A stretch of DNA of 64,000 bases from Camellia lanceoleosa (GCA_025200525.1 CM045761.1:140804223-140868222); one strand, 5' to 3'; counted from the stretch's first letter, positions 1 to 11,207 are shown. The notes: a model not told the origin generated them from the sequence alone. Numbers and translations: made by a program.

Positions 1-1450
1 AGATAATGGTTTTGGTATATTTAGTTATTAAAGTTTTAATTTCTGTTAATGTGATTCAATGACTATACAAATCAATAATTGTGAAGCCTACTTGATGGGA
101 AAAAAAAAATTCTTATTTTAGAATTTGAACAACGTACCATACAACAAAATATTCATTTTTCTTTTTAATTTGAACAAATTATACCCCACAACTAATTTAA
201 TAGGTGTTTGATTATATGATTTAAATTAGAGTGATTCTACTTACATCATTAGTTTACCGTTTTACACCCTCCATCTCATTACACCATTAAAAAAAAAGTG
301 ATTCTCATTACACCTATTATATTACCAAAATTAGCCCTAAAATAAGACTCTTTGAAACCTTTTCATCTCTCTACACCAATAGCTTTTTGAGGAAAAATAA
401 GGGAAATGAGAAAGACACACGAAGGAGAAAGAGAAAGACGCAGGGAAGACAGTGAGTGGAGCCCACTGCAAAGTGCCTATTTGGTTACACAGTGCTAAGC
501 AATTTACATTCCTCCAATGTTATGTTGCTGGAAAAAATAGATTTCTCCAGCATTTTGTTCATGTACATTTACAGAGCCACTTTTCCCAAACAATGATTTT
601 TAAATTTGTGTCGGGCCTGTTCAAGAATATAATGCTAATGAATTTGAATTAATCTAATGCCATGTTACTAGAAAAATGTTTTTTTTTTTCCCAGCAATAT
701 GTTACCGTTTGTAAAAAAAAATTGTATTCATAAAAAAAACTTAACAAATCTCGTTATAATGAATTCATGACCGGAGCCTACTAATAATGCAATACTTGCA
801 TTGTTGCAATGAGTAGAAGCATAATCCTTCCAAGCAAAAAATATATATATATATATAACTGGAAATACACGGTAATGAGTAGCCGAATAAATTAAAAAAA
901 TTCGACCTTGGATTACCGGAATGTATCTTTTATTCGGCAGTTGGTTACTAAACATATATTTTTTGTTTGGCAATGTGATGTTGAACTATTTTATTTTGTT
1001 TGATTTCGAAACACCGAACAAAAGTTGAAGAACAGTCTAGAAAAATGAAGTAAAAACCTACCAAACAAATAAAAAAAAACTCACAATTTTACTTTTTTGA
1101 TGGTTCTTCACCATCGTTTCTTCATCCATTGCTTTATTCTATGATCAAAACATTATTATTCTCACTTTTTGAAAAAAGATGTGTAACAGAGAAGAAAAAT
1201 TAAAACATGAAGAAGATGAGTATGGATTGAAGACTAAGGGGTGTAAGAAGATAATAAAATACATTTAATTTTAATGTTTTGTCCTTAAATTAGGGACTAA
1301 ATGGATAAAATTGATAGTTTAGAGATCAAATAATAATAATAAAAAAATGGTGATAGTTTAGAAGATAAAAAGTGAAATTTACCTAGAATGATTTGTTGAA
1401 ATTTTTTTGGTGATTGATTATCTTATTTTTAGTGACTTCTCTAGATTCCA
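1..1450. other. AT-rich spacer without recognisable genes
   Basis: Very AT-rich DNA with many A and T runs and a short AT microsatellite near 840-857. Open frames here are short, have no recognisable domain and show no splice-site context. I see no terminal repeats or target duplications that would define a mobile element. Most likely degraded intergenic sequence. Confidence 0.6.
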
Positions 1451-1512
1451 GAAATGGGGGAAAGTATAGTAAGATGAGGAGGAAAGGCTAGACAAAGAGA
1501 AAGGAGGGTAAC

Positions 1513-1890
1513 ATGAATGTATCAGTTTCTTCACAGAACATTGATAATGGGATTAGGCTGATTAGGGAAGATGCAGAATCAGTGTTAGAAATTGGTAAGA
1601 TATTGAATTTGGATTTTAGTGATGGTAAAAGGGAAGCTTTGTGTACGATTGGTCAAATGTAGGAAAATGAGATGAGGTTATTTGAAAAGGGAGGGACTGA
1701 TGAGTAGTTCTGAGTGCACTATCACACAAAGGGTGTTTGCCTATTTGTTTTAATGACGTTATTTTCATGGAATAGGGAAACTAGAGACAAGGAGAGAAAT
1801 TAGAAGGTTACTTGCAACAAGGGAAATTGATTTTGCATTATTACAGGAAACAAAATGGGCAGAGGCGAATCAGAATTTTGTTTGGTTGCT
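1513..1890 (+). pseudogene. L1-type LINE fragment (ORF1 tail / start of endonuclease)
   Basis: A short frame from ATG 1513 reads MNVSVSSQNIDNG... and contains EIGKILNLDFSDGK, resembling the region just before the endonuclease in plant L1 elements; it stops at 1660-1662. A second frame near 1790-1890 reads REIRRLLATREIDFALLQET followed by KWAEANQNFVW. The IDFALLQETK block is the start of the apurinic endonuclease (exo/endo/phosphatase fold) of L1 ORF2, whose glutamate in QET is a metal ligand. The two pieces are in different frames with stops between them. The similarity ends abruptly near 1890, where a Tat-element minisatellite begins, so this is a truncated 5' scrap. No RT domain or poly-A tail is present. 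The assignment rests on motif recognition by eye. Confidence 0.55.
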
Positions 1891-1898
1891 CTTGTTCC

Positions 1899-2150
1899 TC
1901 GCTACACGGAAGTGTAGCTTGGTTTGTTCTTGTACTCCTTTACGCGGTAGTGTAGTTGGGGTTGTTTTGTTCCTCTCTACGCGGAAGTGTAGTTAGGATT
2001 GTTTCTTGTTAACCACTTTACACAGTAGTGTAGTTTGGTTTGTTGTTTCTTACCTCTCTGCGTGGAAGTGTAGTTTGGCTCATCTCTTGTTAACCTTTCT
2101 GCACGAAAGTGTGTTTTGGGTTGTTTCTGATATGCGGAAGCGTAGTTTAC
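1899..2150 (+). repeat. Minisatellite of about 40-bp units with palindromic core
   Basis: About seven units, each with a core like ctacgcggaagtgtag (an imperfect palindrome), starting at about 1902, 1940, 1978, 2018, 2058, 2099 and 2130. Spacings are 38, 38, 40, 40, 41 and 31 bp. Units are joined by a TTTGGTTTGTTCTTG-like linker. It lies 300 bp before a polypurine tract and LTR start, so it belongs to the 3' non-coding part of a Tat-type retroelement. Confidence 0.75.
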
Positions 2151-2428
2151 TCGTTTATTATTGGTTTCAATTGTTACATTGCATTGAATCTCATTTTCCG
2201 GGCGGTATGCTTGTTTGTATTTACATCGCATCATATGCATCATTTTGCATTTCTACCTCTGAACTACGCTGGTTTGATTCCTTATAAAGGGATACTTAGG
2301 CAACCCTTGGGTTTAACTACTTTAATTTTATATCTTGATTGTTTGCCCAAGTCTTACAGCCTTGTCAAAATGGGTCGTCTCTGGGCTTTGACATTCACTC
2401 ACGTCATTTCATGGCTTCGAGCTCTGTC

Positions 2429-2441
2429 AAAGAGGGGCAAC
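2429..2441 (+). promoter_or_regulatory. Polypurine tract of Tat fragment
   Basis: AAAGAGGGGCAAC lies directly against the LTR start TGTAGACACCCC at 2442. This is the position and composition of the plus-strand primer of a Tat-lineage element. The equivalent site of the giant element (minus strand, 9941-9953) has decayed to ACAGAGTGGCAAC. Confidence 0.75.
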
Positions 2442-2595
2442 TGTAGACACCCCATTTTTGACCGCCCTTAAGACTAGGGTGCCACCAATTGATCACCTGA
2501 TGATGAATTTATATGTTTGTCAAATGCTTAAGTTCCTCACAAACCTTGCACCATTTTTGGACCAAAATAGCAGTTTTCCAAGATTGACCACCAAG

Positions 2596-2669
2596 AGGCC
2601 TACAGGCCACTTGGTGGCTGGCTGGCCAGAAGTGAGTGTACAACCGTCCAATTAGTGGCCGGCCGGCCA
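2596..2669 (+). repeat. Palindrome module in LTR (TGGCCGGCCGGCCA type)
   Basis: Three 14-bp palindromes or near-palindromes start at 2596, 2615 and 2656. The last, TGGCCGGCCGGCCA, is perfect. Spacings are 19 and 41 bp, near two and four helical turns. A TATA box follows about 110 bp downstream. Confidence 0.65.
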
Positions 2670-2781
2670 CTTGTGTCAATAAAACCAGATATTTTTACCA
2701 GTTGTGCCAACTGTCTCCACAGGTGCATGCACTGCACCAGCTGTGTGTATACTGATATTTCCGAGAGCCTAACATAATTTT

Positions 2782-2790
2782 CTATATATA
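2782..2790 (+). promoter_or_regulatory. TATA box of LTR promoter
   Basis: CTATATATA is followed by CTTGACCCCCTCTC. It is placed like the CTATATATAGGGAGCCC of the solo Tat LTR at 56761, which has similar flanking sequence. Confidence 0.55.
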
Positions 2791-3312
2791 CTTGACCCCC
2801 TCTCATAAAATTAGGTTAGAAAAATTTGGAGAAGGAAAAATTCTTGGAAAATATTTCTCCCTTGCAACCTATACACGCCTTACCTAGACTTTTTAAACAA
2901 GTTTTTGAGGTCTCTTTGCTGAGGTTCTTGAGCTTGCAACTTAGCTCTTGAGGGTGTGAAATTAGTGGTCTATAACTTAAAAGGCCACTCATTTTCAAGA
3001 GGTATAACTTCTAGCTCTTTTGCACAATTTCTTTCCTATATTTTCTTGTTATTTTTGGACTCTTTTTCAACTGTGTTTATGGGCTAAAACTTGTGGCTAA
3101 AAGCTATCAAAGGTGGAGGGGTTAACTACCTTTCTTTGTACCTTGTATTCCAAGCTTTTACCCTCGTGTTTCCCATCTCTTTCTCAACTTTTTTGAGATT
3201 TTTACCACTAAATTTTAGAGGTTTTCAGAGGCTAAAAATGTGATTTTGAAGTCCCAAAAATGAAGGGTTGGCTACCTCTCTTTGAAGTCCCAAAAATGGA
3301 GGGTTTACCCTC

Positions 3313-4328
3313 GAGTGGAAGAGCAAAATCAGTGAAGCCCGCTCGAGCAGAGAGGCCAAAAATCTGGGCACAAGTGTTTGGAAAAACACGCAACCAACCT
3401 ATTCCAAACGCACAACTACAACCCGATAACCACAACAAGGGAAAGACAAGGGAAACAAGATATGAATAATCATTCAAAACCAAGCCAACCCGAGTTTGGA
3501 ATACAATAAGTGACGGGTCAAAATCGAAATCGCTATAATCTAAGCAAAACTCTCATTGAATATTCTTATTTCCTTTTCTCAGCAACCAAACGAAAAATGA
3601 ACTATAACGAAAAAAAAAAATAGCAAATCAAAGCTATAAAAAAGTGATTAATTAACTTACTCTCAGAGCTTAATCACTATAGATCTAGGCTCGAACCCCG
3701 CGAAATCTGACAAAAAAAATAGTTGAACATAAAAAATATATATAATTTAACAACACATCAAATTGAACATGAATTCTGAAAAAACAAAGAAGGAACAGAT
3801 TGTATCAATCGATAAAAACTGATACAGAGAAAAATTCAAAAAAATAAAAAAAAAATAAGGCCAGAAATTGATTAGAGAATAGGGGCTGAAATTCGAAAGA
3901 AGAAATCGAAGAAAGTACCTTCAAGATTCATACCAGTTGTATTGTTGTAAGAGAGATAGAGTGAGCGAAGAGGCCGATCAGTTTTTGTGAAGAGGCCAGG
4001 GCAAATATAAGGAAAAGGGAAAAAAAAAATATAAATGTTAGGGTTTACTGAGAGAGAGAAATAGAAAGATATACATACCAATTATTATGGAGAGGTCAGT
4101 GATGACAAAAAGCCATGCTCACCGACAGTGGTGACGGAAGGAAAGAGGAGATGAGTTGTGCGAAGGTGGGGAAAACAAAGAAAAGTGATGAATAGCACGC
4201 AAAAAGTCATTAGAGTTGAGCGTGAAAACAGACGGAAAACAAAATAAGAGGCACCAAAATGAGATAGGGTTTTGAGGGAAATTTGAGGGAAATTTGAACA
4301 TTGGGAAATTTGGGAAAGAGGTAAAAAA
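3313..4328. other. Unassigned region
   Basis: I see no domain-bearing frame here. 3313-3480 is more GC-rich and includes a short inverted pair (gtgtttggaaaaacac). 3900-4310 is purine-rich on the plus strand (many GAGAG and GGAAA runs) and could be the leader of an old gene on the minus strand, but no coding similarity is recognisable. Confidence 0.4.
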
Positions 4329-4683
4329 TTAAGGTCCTATTTGGTTGATTTTCTTTTGAAAAATGTATTTTTGAATTTTTAAAAATTGTCTGGTTTTAAT
4401 TTTTTGGATTCAATTTTCTGAAAACTAAGTATTTTTATTTTTCGTGTTTTTTATTTTTAGTGAATTTTTAAAATTTTAAGCAATTTGTTTAAAATTTTTT
4501 TAGATGCACCTTACTTGGATAAAAAGTAAAATATTTGTCCAAAAAAATTTTTAAAAATTAATAAATACATAAGAATACGAAAAATGTACTGAATTCAAAT
4601 TTTATTTTTTATTTTTTATATTTTATATTTTTAGTATTTAGTAAAATTTCTAAATATTTTTTTCACAAATATGATACTTTCAA

Positions 4684-5078
4684 TGTAGCACTTGTACCCT
4701 TTTAAAACTTTGGGAAGTGTATTTGAATCCTATATTTTGTTTTGGGAATCTTTGGTGTTGTTGTATCTTGGTTTTGGAGGAGTACAAGTTAATTTAAACT
4801 TGTTGGGATTGTTCATTCATGCTTGTTTACATTGAAAAGTGGTTTGGGAACTTAGAAATTCTATTATAGGGTCGACACCAGCCTTCCTAAGGGTCAACCC
4901 TTACCAGTTGGTGAAGTTTCTGGAAGTGTTGCTAGAAAATAGGGTCGACCCCCTCCTGTCTAAGGGTCGACCCCCTTGCATGCTGTCAAACATAAGTTTC
5001 TTCATAGGGTCGACCCCCGTGTTGCAAGGGTCGACCCCTGCAGACTTTTTCCAGATTTCAGTCTGGTTTTTGACTCTA
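4684..5078 (+). mobile_element. Solo gypsy-type LTR, left part (5' segment)
   Basis: The LTR starts TGTAGCACTTG at 4684 after the pentamer ttcaa (4679-4683). The same pentamer follows the other end at 34728-34732, so it is the target duplication. The LTR was later split at ctcta (5074-5078) by the giant Tat element. This segment carries three pairs of GGGTCGACCC palindromes. No internal domain of this element remains, so it is a solo LTR of about 2.9 kb in total. Assignment to a Tekay-like gypsy lineage rests on length and layout only. Confidence 0.6.
4869..5037. repeat. Three pairs of GGGTCGACCC palindromes spaced two helical turns
   Basis: Perfect copies of the 10-bp palindrome GGGTCGACCC start at 4942, 4963, 5007 and 5028. 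Degenerate copies start at 4869 and 4891. Spacings within pairs are 22, 21 and 21 bp; spacings between pairs are 73 and 65 bp. The array lies upstream of the LTR TATA box, which is now at 32253 because of the Tat insertion. Confidence 0.9.
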
Positions 5079-5287
5079 TGTAGACGTCCCCGAACGTCCC
5101 GGGAGGATGAGTCCCGTTCTGTTCATTTGGGCTCACTACAGTTCAGGACTCAATGTCACGGTCCTATATCTAATCTCGCAAGTGCAAGGCAAGACCGATG
5201 AATCATCAAAGAGTCCAAATCTGGCAAATCATTTTTGAAAACAGATTTTTTGAAAGAAGTGCCAAACATGGACTGCTTTGCCAGATA

Positions 5288-5298
5288 CAGAGTCGCCA
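5288..5298 (-). other. Primer-binding-site-like core inside the LTR
   Basis: On the minus strand this reads TGGCGACTCTG, the same core as the real primer site (TAGCGACTCTG at 26174-26191), but it sits about 210 bp inside the LTR. The 5' LTR has the same place with one change (26407-26417). The solo Tat LTR has GGCGACTCT at 59494-59502. Confidence 0.6.
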
Positions 5299-6789
5299 CC
5301 TAAATATTTTATTTTGGGAAAATTTAGGAAACCCGAACTCATTGCCTAAGGCCACGTGTCCGTCATCACCAAAGTTGCCTCGGCTCGGGAACTTGGGTAC
5401 GATTGGGGAAGGTCACTTCGTGAGCACCCGGCTCGCCCGATCAAAGATTGGCCTCTACTAACCATGATATCTAGTTTTGAAAACATTATGCGTTCTTATT
5501 CCGGTTATTATCCTAGATTTACTATATGATGCGCACAGCAAACAAATATAGACCGGATCGCCTGAATTGGAACAAAACATCTCATGTTTGTTTTGAAAAC
5601 GGTTTGCTACTCGCAAGTAGGCTAAAATGTGGATTTGCCACCCTCAGGTGGGCTTAGAAAAGATGGTTTTGCCACTATCTAGTGGGCTTAAAACTCACAG
5701 TCAATGCATTATTCCAATTCAAATAATCCAACCTTCACCCACAGGCATTCAGGTAGGTATATCACATAAGCATTTAGCCTCATGGTAAGCATGCTATCAT
5801 GGCAGTCACTCACACGCATGCAAGGATGTAAAGCATAAAAACTTACCGAGTACTCCAAGCCAAAACAAAAGCTATGTTAGAAATCCATGCATGATCCTAA
5901 CTATACAGAAATGCCTAATGCAACACATGCAAAATGCAACTATAGTAGGCTCGGCTATTCTAAATATGGCATATGAAATGCTACAGTTAACATGTATTCA
6001 ACTCGGAAATTGAAATACAAATGCAGTTAGTATGATGCGCCGAGCCCGGTGCATGCAAAACAGATGAATGAATGCAAGCATGCTATCATACTGTATGCTA
6101 ATTGAAACATGCCCTAATCTAACCATCATAAGCTGGTAAATAAAAGGGAGAAAGACGTGGGGTTGGAAGACATACATCACACGCACGCACACTTATTACA
6201 GTTGTGCCCTCGCTCGGAGAGTCCGAATAAATAATACAGTCCCGAATAAATAATACAGTCCAAATAAGTACAAAACCTTAATTAATTATCAAATTTAACT
6301 AGGAAAGCAGTAAACTAGCACGCAAATCTATGGACCGCCTCAGCTCTGTTCCAAATGACGAATGATGCGTGCTTGAGTTGCCTTGCGCGGAAATCTATTG
6401 CGATGCCCCAATTAGCCTCTGTTTGCAATTAATGCCGGAATGCTGTGCGAAGCTCTCAAAAGCTGCTGATTTCTGATTTGCTGCAATAGAGAGCAAGAAA
6501 GGGGCATGGCAAAGTATTTTCACATATGTATGCACGACTACTCTTTAGAGAGTGTAGTCCTCGATCCTCGTGCCACTAATCACGCATCTCGATGCATGAT
6601 GGCCGAAGAGTTGAATTGCACGACTCAATATAAAATGAATGCACATGAAAACACAACAAGACCGAGACTCCATCATGGTTAATCTAGAGTGTCGGCGACC
6701 GGGAATTGAGACACATTCCGTCACTCGGAGTACGAAACGTCCCTCGTTTCCCGTGCTTGGGCTAACTCATATCCCAAACACAATGCAAG

Positions 6790-7020
6790 TGAAATGGCAT
6801 ACACAATGTGACTAACATACAACCTAGCATATGCAATGCTATGAAATGGCATACACAATGCTCGATGTAACATGGCATACACAATGCTCTAACATACAAC
6901 CTAGCATACACAATTCTATGGACTGAAATGGCATACACAATGCATGATGTAACATGGCATACACATTGCTACCTAGCATACGCAATGCTATGGATTGAAA
7001 TAGCATACACAATGCATGAT
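6790..7020. repeat. Short tandem/dispersed repeats in 3' LTR
   Basis: Repeated ATGGCATACACAATGC and CCTAGCATACGCAATGCTAT blocks in alternating order. The equivalent array in the 5' LTR is 27905-28145, with a slightly different unit order. Confidence 0.75.
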
Positions 7021-8766
7021 GGACTTACACCAACATGAGTGGACCTCAGCCACACTCACATCAGCGGCCAAAAGATGAAAATGAGACTACTGAGATGCGT
7101 GCACACATGCACGCAAACTGAGGACCGAACCTAAGGCACAACATGTAACTCCAACAAGGCATGGCAAGGATGAAGCATGGCATTCAAACATGTAAATTCC
7201 AGCACTGAAACATGATGCTTAAAGGTCCCGAAACATGGAAACATGACACCTGATGCATGAGATGAGCCCCGAAACTCAAAACTAGGCACATGTATTGACT
7301 TATAGCTATACAAGGCATGCATTATTTGACTATGAAACACAAAGACAGAGCCAAGGCAATCCCAAAACATGAACATTTCTAGTTCAAAGCATGACCAAAA
7401 GATGCTAGCATGATGGACTAAAATAGCATGCAACTTTGGCTAGCAAACATGGTTTACATGGCATGTATATGAAGCGTATGAGAACTCATCAAACCAAAAA
7501 AAATCAGTGAATAAAACATGTCAAAATATGCCTAAATACCCTCTGAAATATAGCCAACACATGCACAAATGATGGGTTCCTTTAGAGGGCCATACAAGGG
7601 GTTATTAAGCACATACAAGATAGACAATTAACAAGACCAAAACAACTCTGGAAATGGGTTATGAAAGCCCTAAAACCCACCAAATAGGCCCTGGAATCAG
7701 TCTCAGAGACATTCAAAGAAAGCCCTCTTTGAAAGGCCTTGAATGGGATTGCTCTACACATGCGTCATAGACATAAAATTTAGCCGAAAGGGCCTCGGAC
7801 AGAGCCAATTCAGGCCTCAAAACCTTCAGAATGAGGCCTAAAATAAGACTTCAATGCATGCAAAATAGGGTCCCTTTGGAAGGCCCACAAGGCCACCAAA
7901 CAAGACAAGGGGAGAGGGGTTCACCCCCCTCTGATTTTGGCCTTCAAGAATACACCTAAGCCACTAAAAATCCACTGGATTTCGGTGGCTAGGAGGCCAA
8001 ACCATGGCCGATGCAAGTGCTCTAATGCATAGCCCTAATCATGAAGGAATGAAGCATGCATAGAAGAAGATGACCCCAAATAGAAATGGGACCTTAACCA
8101 AACTTAAAGAGGATGTCAAAAAAAGAATTTTTACAGTTTATATCAAATCTCAAAAGTGTTCACAAGTAAGGCTAAAATATGATGCAAAAGTAGCCCTAAA
8201 AGAGAGATAGAAGGTAAGGGGAAGTAGATGGCCTCAAAAAGCAAAGAGCCCTTCAACAAAGTTGAAGAGGGGCTCAAAATAAGATACTTTAAAGTTTAAG
8301 TCGAAGCCCACAAATACTCACAAATAAGACTAATATATCATGCAAAATAAGCCCTAAAAGAGAGATAAAGCACAAAGGGGGAGTAGATGACTTCAAAAAG
8401 AAAAATTTTCTTAAACAAAGTTGAAGAGGAGCTCAAAATAAGATCTTTTCTAGTTTAGCTCGGAGCCCAAAAATGCAAGAAAAAGGGGCTAAGATATGAA
8501 GCAAAAGTAGGCTAGAAAAGGGAAAATGAGAAGTTACCCTTGTAGAGCCGACCTACAACAGTTTTTGGACCAAGAATGTGAGCTCTCTACCTCTTCAAAT
8601 GACCTCAAAGGTGCTGGAATGGGGTGTGGAGGTGGTAGGCTATGAGTTGTAGTGTAAATGGCCAAGGATAATGGACTTTAGAGCTTCGAAGAGAGAGCTA
8701 TGAAGGGAGATGGATGTATGCCTTAGCAAATATGTCTAACCCTTACAAATAGAGGTGGGGCTTGTG

Positions 8767-8775
8767 TTATATAGA
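8767..8775 (-). promoter_or_regulatory. TATA box of 3' LTR (minus strand)
   Basis: Plus strand TTATATAGA, so CTATATAA on the minus strand, preceded by CTTCTCCT. The copy in the 5' LTR is at 30967-30975. It lies downstream (minus strand) of the TGGCC palindrome module, as in the other Tat LTRs. Confidence 0.6.
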
Positions 8776-8789
8776 GGAGAAGGAGTGAG

Positions 8790-8905
8790 ACTTCTTGGAG
8801 AAGCCAAGAGAAAGGTTCAAGGCTTCCAAGAGAAGCTTGACCAAAGGGGTCAAGCTTCTTAAGGAAGCTAACCCAAAAGGGTCAAGCTTCCCCAAGAAGC
8901 TTGAC
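8790..8905. repeat. AAGCTT palindrome array in U3
   Basis: Five AAGCTT or AAGCTA cores start near 8833, 8852, 8865, 8884 and 8897. Spacings alternate 19, 13, 19 and 13 bp, so this is a 32-bp repeat of inverted halves (AGAAGCTTGACC / GTCAAGCTTCTT). The homologous array in the 5' LTR is about 31000-31110. Confidence 0.7.
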
Positions 8906-9940
8906 CAAAAAGGCCAAACTCTCCTTGAAACCAAGCAAAGGGATGAAAACCACCTTTAAAGGGGTCAAAATAGGGACAAAGCCCTCGGGCAGTGGATCTG
9001 GTGCAAAACAGCTGGCACAACTGGAATGCACTTGGAGAGACAAACTTGACCTGGCCAAGCCACCTCGGCAAAGGCAAAGTGGCATCGGCCACCCCAAAAA
9101 GGTGGCCTCCCAGATGAGTGCAACACAGCTATGTAGAGAAAAACCAGAAAAAGTGGTTCAGGAGAGAGAAAAACCATCTTTTTAGAGGGGTTCAAAAGGG
9201 TCAGGATGAATTACTGGTCCGCCTACCCATATTGGTGGCCTCCCAGGTGTGTACAACACAATGGCATGGTGGAAAGTCAGAAAGAGTGGCCCGGGAATGG
9301 GAAAAACTAGCTTTCTAGTAAGAAAAACGGGCAACGAAGAGCAATGAAGAGAAAAGATGGTTTTTCAGAAAAATTGCTGGCCTCCCACCCTTCTACAACC
9401 TTCCTAACAATGAAAATAAGGTCTTCGCCAAAAATGAACCCAAACCGATGCAAAACGAAGGTTGTGGGCGAAACACGTGACACAGGGCCCCAAAATGACT
9501 ATTAAGCACCGGAGGTGGCGTTCGACCACGAAGTTGGTCTCTTGGGCCACAGTGTCCCTCGAAAGGGAGAAAACAAGGTACATGCCAAAAATCGGAGCAA
9601 TCGGAGGTAGTTAAGCGGTCCCGAACCGAGGCACACGGCCGACGGCTCCAAAAATCGAGAACTGGGCTCCAAACGGGAAAAATGGCCTACGACCACGAAA
9701 TGTAGCCTACGGCCACTGAGAGATGATCTACGAGACCTCTCCCTCCCTTCGGGAAGAGAAAAGAAAGAAAATAGGGCCTGGTTCGCAAACCGAGGCAAGG
9801 CACAAAAGAGTCTGGAAGTCCGAAGGCAAGGCTCGCAGTCGAGACTCCGCAACTTCAGAACGAGCACAATATGCAACATCACCAAGCGCTCAATCGGCGA
9901 TGTCTGAGTCTTATGGTCGGTCAAAAATGGGGTGTCTACA

Positions 9941-10860
9941 GTTGCCACTCTGTGACAGAACTCGAAAGTCATAAGTGACGGGAGTGAATGTCAAAGCCCA
10001 AAGACGACCCATTTTTGACGAGGCCGAAGACTTAGACAAGCATACTAGATAACAAAGAAATGTGCCCACAGGTGGGGGGCAAAATGCAAAACGATATGCA
10101 CAACGCCAGATGTAACTCAATGATCATGCGAAGCAGCAAGCTGTAATGAAGCAAATATTCACAATAGATGCAACAGTTTTAAGCAAGAATGCAAAGCAAT
10201 ACTACATTTCATGCAGTTGAAGAATGCAGAGAATCATTGAATTCTCGCCACGTCTCACATGGAGGGGATACCATACCTGTGTGGCTCGTCTGGTCGCACC
10301 AGCCTCAAATGAACCTTACATACAATATCGTGCCTGAAAAAAGAAGAAACTCAACAAGCACAACATAGTTAGCAACATATGTTCAGTGTGATATCGAATG
10401 CAGACAAACGTGGTGCCGATGGGAAAGTGCATCGCAAAACGAGAGACACGCACATAACAACGCAAGTTAAGCGTGAGGGTATGACAATACCCATGAAACA
10501 TGCACAACAATGCAAGTGGTATGCATGAGCATGCAAGTAATCATGCACAACAATGCAGGATAAACTCAAACCCGGACGCGTATTTGTTATGAAACAACGA
10601 GTAAAGAAACGCAAGTTTCGACGAGTGCGACTCAATCGCAACCTCCGGTTTACCTCCCAGAAAGGTCACAACGTATTCAAAAAGGATACACCTTGCTTTT
10701 GATGAGTAACAATGAGACACGCATCGAAATTTGGAGTTGAAGTTCCCGCGGAGGGATTTCGCGACGAAAAGTGCACTTTCCTTGTACTTTCTCGGGTGCT
10801 GGGGACTCCAATCATCACCAAAATTTGCAGAGGCCTTGGAGACCATGTTGGGAACACCAC
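9941..10860. other. 3' untranslated region of gag-pol RNA, between antisense genes and 3' LTR
   Basis: The first bases after the LTR (minus strand GAGTGGCAAC) are the decayed polypurine tract. The rest has no recognisable frame. 10370-10560 is rich in ATGCACAACAATGC-like words. The plus-strand promoter region of the PMD gene begins at its right edge. Confidence 0.55.
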
Positions 10861-10883
10861 CGGCTAGGTTTGGTCCAAAGGGG

Positions 10884-10948
10884 AGGCCACCGGCCAGGTG
10901 TGAGTGTAGGGGGTGGCTGGCTTGCCAGAAAAGGTGGCCGGCCGGCCA
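10884..10948. repeat. TGGCCGGCC palindrome module upstream of the PMD gene
   Basis: 14-bp near-palindromes start at 10884 (AGGCCACCGGCCAG), 10914 (TGGCTGGCTTGCCA) and 10935 (TGGCCGGCCGGCCA, perfect). The last two are 21 bp apart. The module precedes the plus-strand gene at 11351. It is the same module type as in the LTRs and in front of the second antisense gene at 15546-15637. Confidence 0.8.
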
Positions 10949-11207
10949 TCTAGCCCAAATCCGGGGCAGTTTGGTCTTTTTGCTCTCATTTCTTTAAATG
11001 TGCTTATCCAAAACATTTTTCCTCACAACTCCAGCTCTGAAATTAGTCCCTCTACCTCCCTAGAGCATTTTCCCTCTCAGATCTGTGCTCCATACACGTT
11101 TCCCAACGTCCTACGCCAAGTTGTTTCGCGAAAACTTTCAGTTCTCTTCACTTTGAACCGATTAAATCTTGGTTTCGGAGCTTCTTTTCTCATTTTCGCC
11201 ACTTGAG

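Larger units (their letters stand above)
1890..3312 (+). mobile_element. Tat-type gypsy element fragment: 3' internal end plus start of 3' LTR
   Basis: The sequence just before 2442 (TGGGTCGTCTCTGGGCTTTG and the following CATTCAC block) matches the equivalent place in the giant Tat element on the other strand (9950-10030). The LTR begins TGTAGACACCCC at 2442, the same start as the giant element. The LTR part contains a palindrome module (2596-2669), a TATA box near 2782 and a block at 3090-3310 resembling 57100-57290 of a solo Tat LTR. Similarity is lost near 3312, so the LTR is truncated. No gag-pol remains on the left because the fragment starts next to the L1 scrap. Confidence 0.7.
5079..9940 (-). 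repeat. 3' LTR of the giant Tat element (4.86 kb)
   Basis: Direct-repeat partner of 26197-32180, with scattered, mainly C/T and G/A, differences. In element orientation it starts TGTAGACACCCC at 9940 and ends at 5079. It has one copy of the 1.07-kb block that is duplicated in the 5' LTR (here about 7470-8540). It contains a TATA box near 8770, an array of AAGCTT repeats near 8790-8905 and short repeats at 6790-7020. The small frames in it have no recognisable domain and are not conserved between the two LTRs. Confidence 0.92.

Noticed and set aside
3660..3720. Possible tRNA gene from TCTCAGAGCTTAATC and GGCTCGAACCCCG
   Set aside because: A B-box-like word is present but no acceptor or anticodon stem can be built around it.
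9502..9972. 156-codon minus-strand frame at the LTR start
   Set aside because: Covers the LTR terminus and polypurine tract, is not open in the other LTR, and has no domain.
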